Below the pieces are notes generated by a model. That model was not told the DNA's origin and did no database searches. It saw nothing but the letters and a program-made list of their open reading frames with translations. Of a stretch of 64,000 bases of DNA, positions 27,403 through 35,876 are shown piece by piece. A program made the translations under genes and the position numbers. Positions within the stretch are counted from its first letter, which is position 1, and each line of letters starts with the position of its first letter. Source of the DNA: CAWFKS01 sp963816435 (lineage in GTDB: Bacteria; Pseudomonadota; Alphaproteobacteria; Rhizobiales; Rhizobiaceae); NCBI GenBank assembly GCA_963816435.1, contig CAWFKS010000007.1, positions 62,001 through 126,000 on the forward strand, written 5' to 3'.

Positions 27403-29202
27403 TCAGCCCTTGTCGCCGCCCTCGACTTCCTCGGGAACCGCTGGGGCGACGGCAGGCGGCAAATCGGCCGGCTTGTCGGCGACGGCCGGCTGCGGTGCGG
27501 GCGGCAGACCTTGCGCCAGCTTTTCCTCGACCTTGGCCTTGAGGTCCGGCTCGGGGTTCATGTCGCGGGCGTGCGCCCACTGGAAGGTCGCTTCCAGCTT
27601 GCGGCCGACGCGCCAGTAGGCGTCGCCCAGATGGTCGTTGAGGATGGGGTCTTCCGGCCTCAGCGAAACCGCCTTGTCGAGCTCGCGCACCGCGTCGTCG
27701 TAGCGGCCGAGCTTGTAGTAGGCCCAGCCGAGCGAATCGACGATGTAGCCGTCGCTGGGGCGCAGCTCGACGGCCTTGCGGATCATGTCGAGCGCCTCGT
27801 CGAGGTTCATGTTCATGTCGACCCAGCTGTAGCCGAGATAGTTCAGCACCTGCGGCTGGTCGGGGTAGAGCTCCAGCGCCTTCTTGAAGCTGGCCTCGGC
27901 CGTCGGCCATTCCTTCAGGCGCTCGTGGGCGATGCCGCGCTGGTAGAAGATGTTCCAGTCGGCGCGCGTCGGCTCCTTCAGCTTTTCGGCGGCCTTGTCG
28001 TAGACGTCGGCAGCCCCCCGATAGTTCTCGTCGGAAGCATAGACGCCACCCAGCGCCAGGTAGGCGCGCATGTCGTCGGGGCTGGTCTTCAGCACCTCCT
28101 TGAGGTGGGCGATGGCCTCGTCCTGCTTGTCGAGGTCGGCGAGGTTCAGGCCGAGCTGCAGTTCGGCGATCTTCTTCAGCGGCGAATCCTTGGGCACCCG
28201 CTCGTAGAGGTCGATGGCGTTCTGCGGCTGGTTGAGCTGTTCGGCCACGCCGCCGAGCAGCAGCAGCGTCTGATCGCTGTGCGGCCGTAGCGCCAGCGAG
28301 AGCTGCAGGTAGAGCCGCACGAAGCTCTCGCCGCCGCCGCGGTTGAGCGCAGCGCCGAGGTCGAGCAGCACCTCCGCAGCGCCGTCGGAAGGCGTCGATA
28401 CCAGCGGCTTGATCTCGTCGCCGGCATTGATCTCGTCGCGCAGCGCGGCAAGCATCGCGTTGCCGGTGAACACCTTGTCGGCGCGGTCGAGCACTTCGAG
28501 CGCGTCCTTCTTGTCGCCATGGCGTGCCAGATAACCGGCGTAGGACTGGGTGGCACGCAGGTAGGTCTCGGGCGCCGCGCCGGCCGCGGCGGTGTTTTCC
28601 ATGACCGCCTCGAAATCCTTGACGATGGTGTCGTGGTCGCGGCCGTGCTCGGCGATCAGCGCCTTGTGGTAGGCGACGAAGAGATCGTACCACTCGGGAC
28701 CGGAGAGAACGTCGATGCGGTCGAGCGCGGCGTCGACGTCGTTCTGGCCGACTTCGGCCCAGCTTGTCATCAGCTCCGTCACCAGCCTGTCCAGATCGGA
28801 CTGGTCGAGCAGGTTCAGCCACTCCTCGGCCTTGGCGTAGTCCTTGTTGCGGAAGGCGTCGATCGCCAGCGCCACGCGCGAAAGCCGGGCGATGTCGCGC
28901 TCGTCCTTGAGCTGCTTGGCATAGGGCAGCGCCTTGTCGAACTCGCCATTGGCAATCAGCGCCATGAGCAGGTTGCGCGTCAGGTCGGTGTTGCCGGGAT
29001 CGAAGCTCAGCGCGCGCTGGTAGTAGGTGATGGCGCTGTCGAGATCGTTGTCCACCTCGGCGACGCTGGCGGCCAGGAAGGCGCCGGAGAGCGAATCGAT
29101 GCGCACCGGGGCAACTTCCGTCTTCGCGCTTGCCGGACCTGTGGCCGCGATCCCGATCGCTATGCCGAAGGCCGTCAGCCACTTCGCGCCTGTTCGCTGC
29201 AT
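27403..29202 (-). CDS. Exported tetratricopeptide repeat protein
   Basis: The 599-residue protein begins MQRTGAKWLTAFGIAIGIAA with a signal peptide ending near GPASAK, so it is probably periplasmic or outer-membrane associated. The body consists of TPR-like helical pairs, for example LDSAITYYQRALSFDPGN near residue 45 and a run of canonical units toward the C-terminus (PTAEASFKKALELYPDQP, DEALDMIRKAVELRPSDG, DDAVRELDKAVSLRPEDP). The tail is Pro/Ala-rich and acidic. GGAAGGAA precedes the ATG. TPRs mediate protein contacts; the partner is unknown. The frame is intact. Confidence 0.85.
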   Translation of the reverse strand: MQRTGAKWLTAFGIAIGIAATGPASAKTEVAPVRIDSLSGAFLAASVAEVDNDLDSAITYYQRALSFDPGNTDLTRNLLMALIANGEFDKALPYAKQLKDERDIARLSRVALAIDAFRNKDYAKAEEWLNLLDQSDLDRLVTELMTSWAEVGQNDVDAALDRIDVLSGPEWYDLFVAYHKALIAEHGRDHDTIVKDFEAVMENTAAAGAAPETYLRATQSYAGYLARHGDKKDALEVLDRADKVFTGNAMLAALRDEINAGDEIKPLVSTPSDGAAEVLLDLGAALNRGGGESFVRLYLQLSLALRPHSDQTLLLLGGVAEQLNQPQNAIDLYERVPKDSPLKKIAELQLGLNLADLDKQDEAIAHLKEVLKTSPDDMRAYLALGGVYASDENYRGAADVYDKAAEKLKEPTRADWNIFYQRGIAHERLKEWPTAEASFKKALELYPDQPQVLNYLGYSWVDMNMNLDEALDMIRKAVELRPSDGYIVDSLGWAYYKLGRYDDAVRELDKAVSLRPEDPILNDHLGDAYWRVGRKLEATFQWAHARDMNPEPDLKAKVEEKLAQGLPPAPQPAVADKPADLPPAVAPAVPEEVEGGDKG

Positions 29203-29344
29203 GATATTCCTTCCGAAGGTGCGTGTGCCCGAATGTCGAGCTGTCTCCACAGCACGCAAGCATGGCCTTTTTGCGATAGTGGCGCAATGCGGCGACCGCG
29301 CGCGGCCCGAGCCCGTGCTGTCGCGTGACCGTGGCGTGTTTGGC

Positions 29345-30361
29345 TCAGGAAATGCGGCTGATGCAGAAATCGATGACTTCGAGCAATGCCGTCTTGTGGC
29401 GCGAATCGGCAAGCGGCGCGAGCGCGTCGCGGGCGATGCCGCCGAAGTGGCGCGCCCGGCCGATCGTGTCGCCGATGGCGCCGTGCCGCGTCAGCAGGCC
29501 GAGCGCCCGCTCGAGTTCAGCCTCACCGGTTTCCGAGCCCTCGATCGCGCGCTTCCAGAAGGCGCGCTCGTCCGCCGTGCCGCGCCGGTAGGCGAGGATG
29601 ACCGGCAGCGTCACCTTGCCCTCGCGGAAATCGTCGCCGACATTCTTGCCGAGCGTCGCCGCCGCACCGCCATAGTCGAGCGCGTCGTCGACGAGCTGGA
29701 AGGCCAGTCCGAGATTGATGCCGTAAGAGCGCAGCGCCGCACGGTCGGTGCGGCCGGCATCGGCCAGAACCGGTCCGACCTCGGCGGCGGCCGAAAACAG
29801 GGCCGCGGTCTTGGCCTTGATGACGGCCAGGTAGTCGTCCTCGGTGCTTTCGAGGTTCTTGGCGATGCCGAGTTGCATCACCTCGCCCTCGGCGATGATC
29901 GAGGCGGCGGTCGACAGGATGTCGAGCGCCTCGAGCGAGCCGACCTCGACCATCATGCGGAAGGCCTGCCCGAGCAGGAAGTCACCGACCAGCACGCTCG
30001 CCTGGTTGCCCCAGATCATGCGTGCCGTGGTCTTGCCGCGCCTGAGATCGCTCTCGTCGACGACGTCGTCGTGCAGCAGCGTCGCGGTGTGCATGAACTC
30101 GACGCTGGTGGCGAGCTTGACGTGCCCGTCGCCGGAATAGCCGAACATCTGGGCTGCCGCGAGCGTGATCATCGGGCGCAGGCGCTTGCCGCCGGACGAG
30201 ATCAGATGGTTTGCGACCTCGGGGATCATCTCGACGTCGGAGCCGGCCTTCGACAGGATGAGCTCGTTCACGCGCCCCATGTCGCGCGCCGTCAGGTCGA
30301 CAATTCCCTTGATCGAGGCCGCGTCCCGCTTGCCGTCTTCCAGAGGTAGCACCACGCCCAA
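29345..30361 (-). CDS. Long-chain polyprenyl diphosphate synthase
   Basis: This enzyme extends farnesyl diphosphate with isopentenyl diphosphate; the product in alphaproteobacteria is usually the octa- to decaprenyl tail of ubiquinone. The 338-residue protein has the first Asp-rich motif in LLHDDVVDESDLRRG and the second in FQLVDDALDYGG. The substrate-binding GGKRLRP lies at about residues 57-63. The best start is TTG at 30361, since AAGGAG lies at good spacing. It is divergent from the DUF2007 gene. Together with ubiA in this window it suggests local ubiquinone side-chain functions, though they are 15 kb apart. Confidence 0.9.
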   Translation of the reverse strand: MGVVLPLEDGKRDAASIKGIVDLTARDMGRVNELILSKAGSDVEMIPEVANHLISSGGKRLRPMITLAAAQMFGYSGDGHVKLATSVEFMHTATLLHDDVVDESDLRRGKTTARMIWGNQASVLVGDFLLGQAFRMMVEVGSLEALDILSTAASIIAEGEVMQLGIAKNLESTEDDYLAVIKAKTAALFSAAAEVGPVLADAGRTDRAALRSYGINLGLAFQLVDDALDYGGAAATLGKNVGDDFREGKVTLPVILAYRRGTADERAFWKRAIEGSETGEAELERALGLLTRHGAIGDTIGRARHFGGIARDALAPLADSRHKTALLEVIDFCISRIS

Positions 30362-30512
30362 ACCAGACTCTCCTTGTCGTTGCCCCGCGAGGCAGTAAGC
30401 CGCCAGAAACTAGTGCGTGCCCCATGCACCCGGCAAGGGGCGAAATGGTGCGCGTCACTGCGCATCGCCGGGGCGCGTTTACATTGACGCGCCGACCTGC
30501 GAATTTCGCCGC

Positions 30513-30737
30513 ATGATGGAACTCGTTCGCACCAACGACCCGGTCGTCATCTCCTTCATCGAGGCGCTGATGCGGGATGCCGGGATTGCATATTTCGTGG
30601 CAGACTCCAACACGAGCGTCATGGAAGGCTCGCTGGGTGTCCTGCCGCGCCGCGTCCTGGTGCGGGAAGAGCAGATCGAGACCGCTCGGCGCATCCTCGC
30701 CGATGCCGGCGTCGGCGACGAGATCAGGAAGGAATGA
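30513..30737 (+). CDS. DUF2007 family small protein
   Basis: The 74-residue protein MMELVRTNDPVVISFIEALM... contains LMRDAGIAYFVADSN and RRVLVREEQIETARRILADA, the pattern of DUF2007 (putative signal-transducing protein family). The stop overlaps the start of the next gene (ATGA), indicating translational coupling with the methyltransferase. It starts the plus-strand operon that continues through S49 protease, ispE and moaB. Biochemical function is unknown. Confidence 0.82.
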   Translation: MMELVRTNDPVVISFIEALMRDAGIAYFVADSNTSVMEGSLGVLPRRVLVREEQIETARRILADAGVGDEIRKE

Positions 30738-31527
30738 CCCCCAGCGAGACCGCGGCCCGCCCGGGCGAGACCGTCGACGTCTTCCACCGGGGCGGCTTCG
30801 TGCTGGTACAGCCCGCGAACAAGGGCCATCGCGCCGGCATGGACGCGATGATGCTCGCCGCCGCCGTGCCGAGCGGCTTTTCCGGCAGGCTGGCCGACCT
30901 CGGCGCAGGTGCCGGAGCGGCTGGACTGGCGGTGCTCTCCCGATGCAAGTCGGCAGAGGTCATGCTTGTCGAGCGCGCGCCCGACATGGCCGACTTCGCG
31001 CGGCGCAGCATCTCGCATCCCGCCAACGCAGCACTGTCGTCCCGCGCCAGCGTGATCGAATGCGACGTGACGCTGACGGGCAGCACCCGCCGCGCGGCAG
31101 GACTTGCCGACAACAGCTTCGACTTCGCCATCATGAACCCGCCCTTCAACGCGCCGCACGACCGGTCGACGCCGGACGCGCTGAAGCGCGACGCGCACGT
31201 GATGGAGGACGGCCTACTGGAGGGTTGGGTTCGCACCGCCGCGGCAATCGTCAGGCCGCGCGGTGGACTGGCCGCCATCGCGAGGCCGGAATCGCTCGGC
31301 CCCCTGCTCGCGGCGATGCAGGGCCGGTTCGGCGCCGCCGAGATCATGCCCATTCATCCACGCGAGGACAGGCCGGCAATCCGGATCGTCGTCAGGGCAA
31401 CACGCGGCGCCCGCCGCGGCCCTGCGATCATGCCGCCGCTGGTGCTTCACGACACGCGACCGGCCACCGCCATGCTCCGCGCGCCAGCGCCATCTGCAAC
31501 GGCCGCGCCTCGCTCTTCGGCGACTGA
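30734..31527 (+). CDS. tRNA1(Val) (adenine(37)-N6)-methyltransferase-like protein (one frameshift)
   Basis: The product is a SAM-dependent N6-adenine methyltransferase of the TrmN6 (YfiC) type. Early residues read DVFHRGGFVLVQPANKGHRA; the SAM-binding loop is LADLGAGAGAAGLAVL; the catalytic NPPF motif appears in DFAIMNPPFNAPHD. Near 31455-31490 the frame is disturbed. In the neighbouring frame the end reads RASAICNGRASLFGD with stop at 31525-31527, giving about 263 residues, a normal size. Without that shift the frame would run on into the S49 protease gene, a false fusion. It overlaps DUF2007 by four bases. Confidence 0.82.
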
Positions 31528-31606
31528 TAGAAGTCCACCCCGGCTGCCGTTGCGCTTCGGCGACGAATGCCTACATGCAATGCTCAAGATCGGAGGTTTC
31601 GCGCAC

Positions 31607-32476
31607 GTGAGAGAGTTTTTCGCCCGCCTGCTGCCCAAGTCGATGCGTTCGGACGCGGTGACCATTCCCGTGGTCCGCCTCAACGGCACCATACAGTCGG
31701 GGGGCACCCAGTTTCGGCAGAACCTGTCGCTTGCAACGGCCGCCGGGGTCCTGCAGAAGGCGTTCGGCATCAAGGACGCGCCGGCGGTGGCGATCTCGAT
31801 CAATTCGCCCGGCGGCTCACCGGTGCAGTCGCGGCTGATCTACCGGCGCATCCGCGACCTCGCCACGGAGAAGAACAAGACCGTCATCGTGTTCGTGGAG
31901 GACGTCGCCGCTTCAGGCGGCTACATGATCGCGCTCGCCGGCGACGAGATCGTTGCCGATCCCTCCTCCATCGTCGGCTCGATCGGCGTGGTCTCGGCCT
32001 CCTTCGGCTTCACCGAACTGATGAAGAAGGTCGGCGTGGAGCGCCGCGTCTACACCGCCGGCAAGAACAAGGCGGTGCTCGACCCGTTCCGCCCGGAGAA
32101 CAAGGAGGACGTGGAGAGGCTGAAACAGCTTCAGCTCGAAGTCCACGACACCTTCATCGACATGGTGAAGGAGCGCCGCGGATCGAAGCTCAAGGACGAT
32201 CCCGACCTGTTCACCGGACTGTTCTGGACCGGCCGGCGCGGTCTGGAACTCGGTCTTGTCGACGGGCTCGGCGACATGCGTTCGTGGTTGAAGGAACGGT
32301 TCGGCGCCAAGACGAAGATGCGCCTGATCTCGCCGCCGCGCGGCCTGTTCGGACGCAGGCTCGGCTTCTTCGGCATCGGCGGCGGCCAGCAGGCCAGCGA
32401 GATCGCCGCGGCGGCGGCCAGCGGTCTCATCGACGCGGCCGAGGAACGAGCGCTGTGGTCGCGTTTCGGGCTTTGA
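31607..32476 (+). CDS. S49 family peptidase (SohB/SppA-like)
   Basis: Members of this family are membrane-associated serine proteases. I chose GTG at 31607 because GGAGG (31592-31596) lies ten bases upstream, giving a 289-residue protein VREFFARLLPKSMRSDAVTI. The serine nucleophile is Ser103 in VAASGGYMIAL and the general-base lysine is Lys155 in AGKNKAVLDPF, matching the Ser/Lys dyad. No clear N-terminal membrane segment is present, unlike E. coli SohB; the C-terminus is Gly/Ala-rich. It is part of the plus-strand operon after the methyltransferase. Confidence 0.87.
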   Translation: MREFFARLLPKSMRSDAVTIPVVRLNGTIQSGGTQFRQNLSLATAAGVLQKAFGIKDAPAVAISINSPGGSPVQSRLIYRRIRDLATEKNKTVIVFVEDVAASGGYMIALAGDEIVADPSSIVGSIGVVSASFGFTELMKKVGVERRVYTAGKNKAVLDPFRPENKEDVERLKQLQLEVHDTFIDMVKERRGSKLKDDPDLFTGLFWTGRRGLELGLVDGLGDMRSWLKERFGAKTKMRLISPPRGLFGRRLGFFGIGGGQQASEIAAAAASGLIDAAEERALWSRFGL

Positions 32477-32546
32477 CCGCAGAGCGTCGCACGGGTTAGA
32501 CTTCGCCGGCTGAAACGGCCGGGTTTCCGGAGGATCGGGACAAAAA

Positions 32547-32732
32547 ATGCCGCAGCTCATCTTTTTCGCCGCAATAGCGGCGGTCGGCTATTTCGGTTTT
32601 CGTGCCTTCACGCGCGAGGCCGAGCGGGTTACGGCCAAGGCGCGCCGGACAGAGCGCGAGATGGCCAACCGTGCCACCGGGACGCTGGTCAAGGATCCCG
32701 AAACCGGCGAGTATCGGCTCGCCAAAGACTGA
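32547..32732 (+). CDS. Small single-pass membrane protein of unknown function
   Basis: The 61-residue protein begins with a hydrophobic segment (MPQLIFFAAIAAVGYFGFRA), followed by a basic stretch (TREAERVTAKARRTERE) and a short tail GTLVKDPETGEYRLAKD. The sense of the positive residues predicts the C-terminus in the cytoplasm. GGAGGATC lies upstream of the ATG. It sits between the S49 protease and ispE genes on the same strand, 11 bp from the latter. The tail resembles a short motif seen in small Rhizobiales proteins; no function is assigned. Confidence 0.7.
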   Translation: MPQLIFFAAIAAVGYFGFRAFTREAERVTAKARRTEREMANRATGTLVKDPETGEYRLAKD

Positions 32733-32743
32733 ACCGTGTCGCG

Positions 32744-33631
32744 ATGACAAACATCGTGCGGGCCGACGCGCCCGCGAAGGTCAATCTCGCACTTCATGTG
32801 ACCGGGCGACGCGACGACGGATACCATCTGCTCGAAACGCTCGTCGTTTTCGTCGAGCCCGGCGACTGCATCACCGTGTCCGCAGCAGCGTCCGACATGT
32901 TCGAGGTCAGCGGACCTTATGCCGCCGACGTGCCTCGGGACGCCAGCAATCTCGTGCTGCGCGCCCGCAACGCGCTGCGTGCGGCTGCCGCGCCCTGCTC
33001 GCCCGTCGCCATCGAACTGGAAAAGAACCTGCCCGTGGCGTCGGGCGTCGGCGGCGGGTCCAGCGACGCGGCAGCGACACTGCGTGCGCTGTCGCGGCTC
33101 TGGGGGCTGGAGTTCGGCAAGGACCGCCTGATCGAGATCGGCGCGCCGCTGGGCGCGGACCTGCCGATGTGCCTCACCGCGCATCCACTTATCGCCCGGG
33201 GAACCGGGGACATCATCGAACCACTCGATGCCTTCTTTCCCCTGGCCCTGGTGCTCGCCAACAACGGCACCGCGCTTGCCACGCCCGACGTGTTCGCAGC
33301 GCTCGAGCACCGGAACGGCAGCGGCCTGCCGCCTCTGCCCCGCAAGCTGCGTCCTCCCGCCTTTGCCGAATGGCTCGGGCAAACACGCAACGATCTCGAG
33401 GAGCCCGCTTGCCGACTGGTGCCGGAAATCGGCGACGTTCTCGCAGAATTGACGGCCGCCGGGGCCTCGCTGGCGCGCATGTCGGGATCTGGCGCCACGT
33501 GCTTTGGCACTTTCGCGCACAAGGACGCCGCAGTGTGTGCCGCCGAGCGGATCAAGGCTGCGCATCCGGGCTGGTTCGTGGCCGCAGCCCAAAGCATCGC
33601 ACTCGGAGTGGTAAGCCATGCCAGGATCTGA
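32744..33631 (+). CDS. ispE: 4-diphosphocytidyl-2-C-methyl-D-erythritol kinase
   Basis: IspE phosphorylates CDP-methylerythritol in the MEP route to isoprenoids. The 295-residue protein has the N-terminal APAKVNLALHVTGRRDDGYH, the GHMP kinase ATP loop PVASGVGGGSSDAAATLRAL and the C-terminal SGSGATCFGTF. The frame is intact and length is normal. The 3' end overlaps moaB by 14 bases, so translation may be coupled. With the polyprenyl synthase and ubiA nearby it adds to the isoprenoid genes of this window. Confidence 0.94.
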   Translation: MTNIVRADAPAKVNLALHVTGRRDDGYHLLETLVVFVEPGDCITVSAAASDMFEVSGPYAADVPRDASNLVLRARNALRAAAAPCSPVAIELEKNLPVASGVGGGSSDAAATLRALSRLWGLEFGKDRLIEIGAPLGADLPMCLTAHPLIARGTGDIIEPLDAFFPLALVLANNGTALATPDVFAALEHRNGSGLPPLPRKLRPPAFAEWLGQTRNDLEEPACRLVPEIGDVLAELTAAGASLARMSGSGATCFGTFAHKDAAVCAAERIKAAHPGWFVAAAQSIALGVVSHARI

Positions 33632-34169
33632 CGACAGCCGCGCGTTCGTTCCGCTGCGCATCGCGGTGCTCACAGTTTCGGACACGCGAAAACTGGAAAA
33701 CGACAAGTCGGGCGACACGCTCGCGGCCCGCATCGCGGAGGCCGGCCACGAAATCGCCGCACGCGATATCGTCACCGACGACATCGAAGCGATCCGCGCC
33801 ATCGTGAAGGGCTGGACCTCCGATCCGGCGGTCGACGTCCTCATCACTACCGGCGGAACCGGTTTCACCGGCAGGGACGTGACGCCTGAGGCGCTGGAGC
33901 CGCTGTTCGAAAAGCGCATGGACGGGTTTTCAGAGGTCTTCCACCGCATCTCCTACGACAAGATCGGTACCTCGACGATCCAGTCGCGGGCGACCGGCGG
34001 CGTCATCGATGCAACTTTCGTGTTCGTGCTGCCGGGGTCGCCCGGCGCCTGCAAGGACGCCTGGGACGGCATCCTGAAGGCGCAACTCGATTACCGGCAC
34101 ATGCCCTGCAATTTCGTGGAGATCATGCCGCGGCTCGACGAACACCTCAAACGCGGCGCATCACGCTAG
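33618..34169 (+). CDS. moaB: Molybdenum cofactor biosynthesis protein B
   Basis: MoaB/MogA-family proteins adenylylate molybdopterin. The 183-residue protein has LTVSDTRKLENDKSGDTLA near the N-terminus, the ligand-binding LITTGGTGFTGRDVTPEAL and the C-terminal PGSPGACKDAWDGIL. The extra N-terminal residues and the DxxGD-type sequence fit MoaB. ATG at 33618 lies within the ispE 3' end. It is the last gene of the plus-strand operon and convergent with the cytochrome b561 gene, 14 bp away. Confidence 0.92.
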   Translation: MPGSDDSRAFVPLRIAVLTVSDTRKLENDKSGDTLAARIAEAGHEIAARDIVTDDIEAIRAIVKGWTSDPAVDVLITTGGTGFTGRDVTPEALEPLFEKRMDGFSEVFHRISYDKIGTSTIQSRATGGVIDATFVFVLPGSPGACKDAWDGILKAQLDYRHMPCNFVEIMPRLDEHLKRGASR

Positions 34170-34183
34170 GCGTGCCTTGGCGG

Positions 34184-34751
34184 TTACAACGTGGCCTCAA
34201 CCTGTTCTTCCTCCCGGTACTCCGCACCAAGCCGCATACGGGCCAACAGGCCGTCGCGCAGGTAGTACCTGGTGATAGAGCGCCGCGGCGACATGGAGCG
34301 CGAGCAGCCCAAGCAGCGCGATGACGGCCGCCATATGCGTCAGCATCGGCGTGAACTCGGTGAAGACCGGCAGCGGCCCAGGCGCGCCTGCGAAAAGCAC
34401 GTCGCCGGCTCCGGATAGGATGATGAGGCCGATGCCGCTCGCGCCCAGCACAAGCAGGACGGCATAGAGGAGCGCGTGAACCAACTGCGCCAGCCGCGCC
34501 TGCCAGACCGGCTGCCGAGGCAGTGGCGCGGGCCGGGCGTCGAAGAACCACCAGACGACCCTGGCCAGCGTCAGCGCGACGACCAGTGCACCCAGTGGCA
34601 CGTGGACACGCAGAAGTAGCACCTTCGTGGGAGCAGGCGACGCCGCTGCCGCGAATCCCAGAACCAGCATGAGCAGGACGGCGGCAGCCGACACCCAGTG
34701 GAGGCTTGCGGCAACATGCCCGTATCGCTCGGTTGCTTGCTTCGAAGACAT
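34184..34751 (-). CDS. Cytochrome b561 family protein (one frameshift)
   Basis: The protein is a four-helix diheme membrane cytochrome. Residues about 10-30, 45-70, 85-115 and 135-160 are hydrophobic. Candidate heme histidines appear in SLHWVSAAAVLLMLVLGF, RVHVPLGALV, LVHALLYAVLL and LALHVAAALYHQ. Near 34268 an extra G breaks the frame; removing it gives YYLRDGLLARMRLGAEYREE and stop TAA at 34184-34186, about 188 residues. It is divergent from a MarR regulator with palindromes in the short intergenic region, suggesting regulation by it. Confidence 0.85.
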
Positions 34752-34788
34752 CGGCGAAACTCCCGGTTCAGACCGCCAATCGACTGTT

Positions 34789-34824
34789 TATATAGCGTAC
34801 GATATATCTACATAGCAAGCTATG
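34789..34824. promoter_or_regulatory. Two palindromes at the b561/MarR divergence
   Basis: TATATAGCGTACGATATATC (34789-34808) is centred on CGTACG with mostly complementary flanks. CATAGCAAGCTATG (34811-34824) is a perfect 6-2-6 palindrome and includes the MarR start codon (ATG 34822-34824). They occupy the MarR-side half of the 70-bp divergent region. The position suggests autoregulatory operators of the MarR protein; this is inference. Confidence 0.6.
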
Positions 34825-35259
34825 CTTCCTCACAATCCCGCGATCGGCCAGATCGTGAACCGCACCGCCCGTCAGTTCCGGTTGCTGGCAGACCAGCGGC
34901 TCAAGCCGCTCGGTCTTTCGTCCGGTCAGTTGCCGGTGATTACGGGGCTGATGAACGGCATGGCGATGTCTCAGTCGGCACTGGTCGAGCACGCGGACAT
35001 CGAGCAGCCAACCATGGCAGCGACGCTGGCGCGCATGGAGCGCGCCGGCATCATCGAGAGGCAGGGCGATCCCGCCGACGGGCGCCGTTCGCTTTTCACC
35101 CTCTCGGCTGAAACCCGCGCCAAGATCCCCGAAATCACTGCGGTGATCGAAAGCGTCTCCCGCGATGCGTTGGCGGGTCTGTCGGAAGCAGAGCGCGAAG
35201 CGTTCAGGTGCATGCTCGGCAGCGTCTCGACCGCCCTCAAGGCTGCTCTGCGCGCTTAG
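34822..35259 (+). CDS. MarR family transcriptional regulator
   Basis: The 145-residue protein has a winged helix-turn-helix with SALVEHADIEQPTMAATLAR in the recognition region and the wing ERQGDPADGRRSLFTLS, both classic MarR. The helical ends (residues 5-30 and 105-145) form the dimer interface. The start codon lies within a perfect palindrome. Divergent from cytochrome b561, which it may control. Ligand unknown. Confidence 0.88.
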   Translation: MLPHNPAIGQIVNRTARQFRLLADQRLKPLGLSSGQLPVITGLMNGMAMSQSALVEHADIEQPTMAATLARMERAGIIERQGDPADGRRSLFTLSAETRAKIPEITAVIESVSRDALAGLSEAEREAFRCMLGSVSTALKAALRA

Positions 35260-35268
35260 CTGGCGGCG

Positions 35269-35779
35269 CTATTTCCGGCGCCGTGCCGGTACGATCTGCG
35301 CCTTCAATCGGCGTGCGGAAACGGCTCGCGCCACCCCCGCCGCGTCGAGGCCCTTTTGGGCAAGTGCGGCCGCCTGGCGCTTGGGGACGACGAGGCCGTC
35401 CGCCAACGGCCTGCCCACCGAGAAGAAGCGCGACAAGAACAGTAGCTCGCCCGTCCGGGAGCGCGTGAACCGCGCCGGCCGGGCTGCATCGCCGAGGTGC
35501 GCCGAAACGGCTTCCATCCAGCCCTGCTCCAGCCGCGCACCGGGTTCCAGCAGCAACAGCCAGTCCCCCTTGGCGCGGCGGATCGCCTCCGAAAGCTCGC
35601 CGTCGGCAATGTAGACGCAGCCGGCGTGTTCGGCGACGCGATGTGTCTGGTCCGTCGAGGCGTGGTCGCACACGACGACATCGCGCACGACGCCCTCGAC
35701 GGCACCGCTCACCAGCGGCGGCGAGCGTCCGTGCCAGGCCGTCCTCGTCGTTAGCCGTCTCTATGATGACGCTCAGCAT
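35269..35779 (-). CDS. Short glycosyltransferase-like protein (one frameshift)
   Basis: ATG at 35779 gives MLSVIIETANDEDGLARTLAA, the usual first strand of GT2/GT-A enzymes. One extra base near 35716 breaks the frame; the next frame continues LVSGAVEGVVRDVVVCDHAS and then IADGELSEAIRRAKGDWLLLLEPGARLEQGW (in parts). The DxD metal motif is replaced by the LEPGARL region and the protein is only about 168 residues, so catalysis is uncertain. It may act as a small glycosyltransferase-like protein peculiar to Rhizobiales. Confidence 0.68.
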
Positions 35780-35876
35780 GCGTCCGCAATAGCGGAAACC
35801 CGGCGGCAAGGCCAGTTGGCGGGCAATGCGGAAAATGTTCTTGCTCTGTTCTCATTCCCACGCTAGGAATAGATTC

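Noticed and set aside
30734..32476. A single long frame joining the TrmN6-like methyltransferase and S49 protease
   Set aside because: The methyltransferase ends in the adjacent frame (ASLFGD then stop at 31525-31527) once one indel is corrected, and GGAGG with GTG at 31607 supports a separate protease start.
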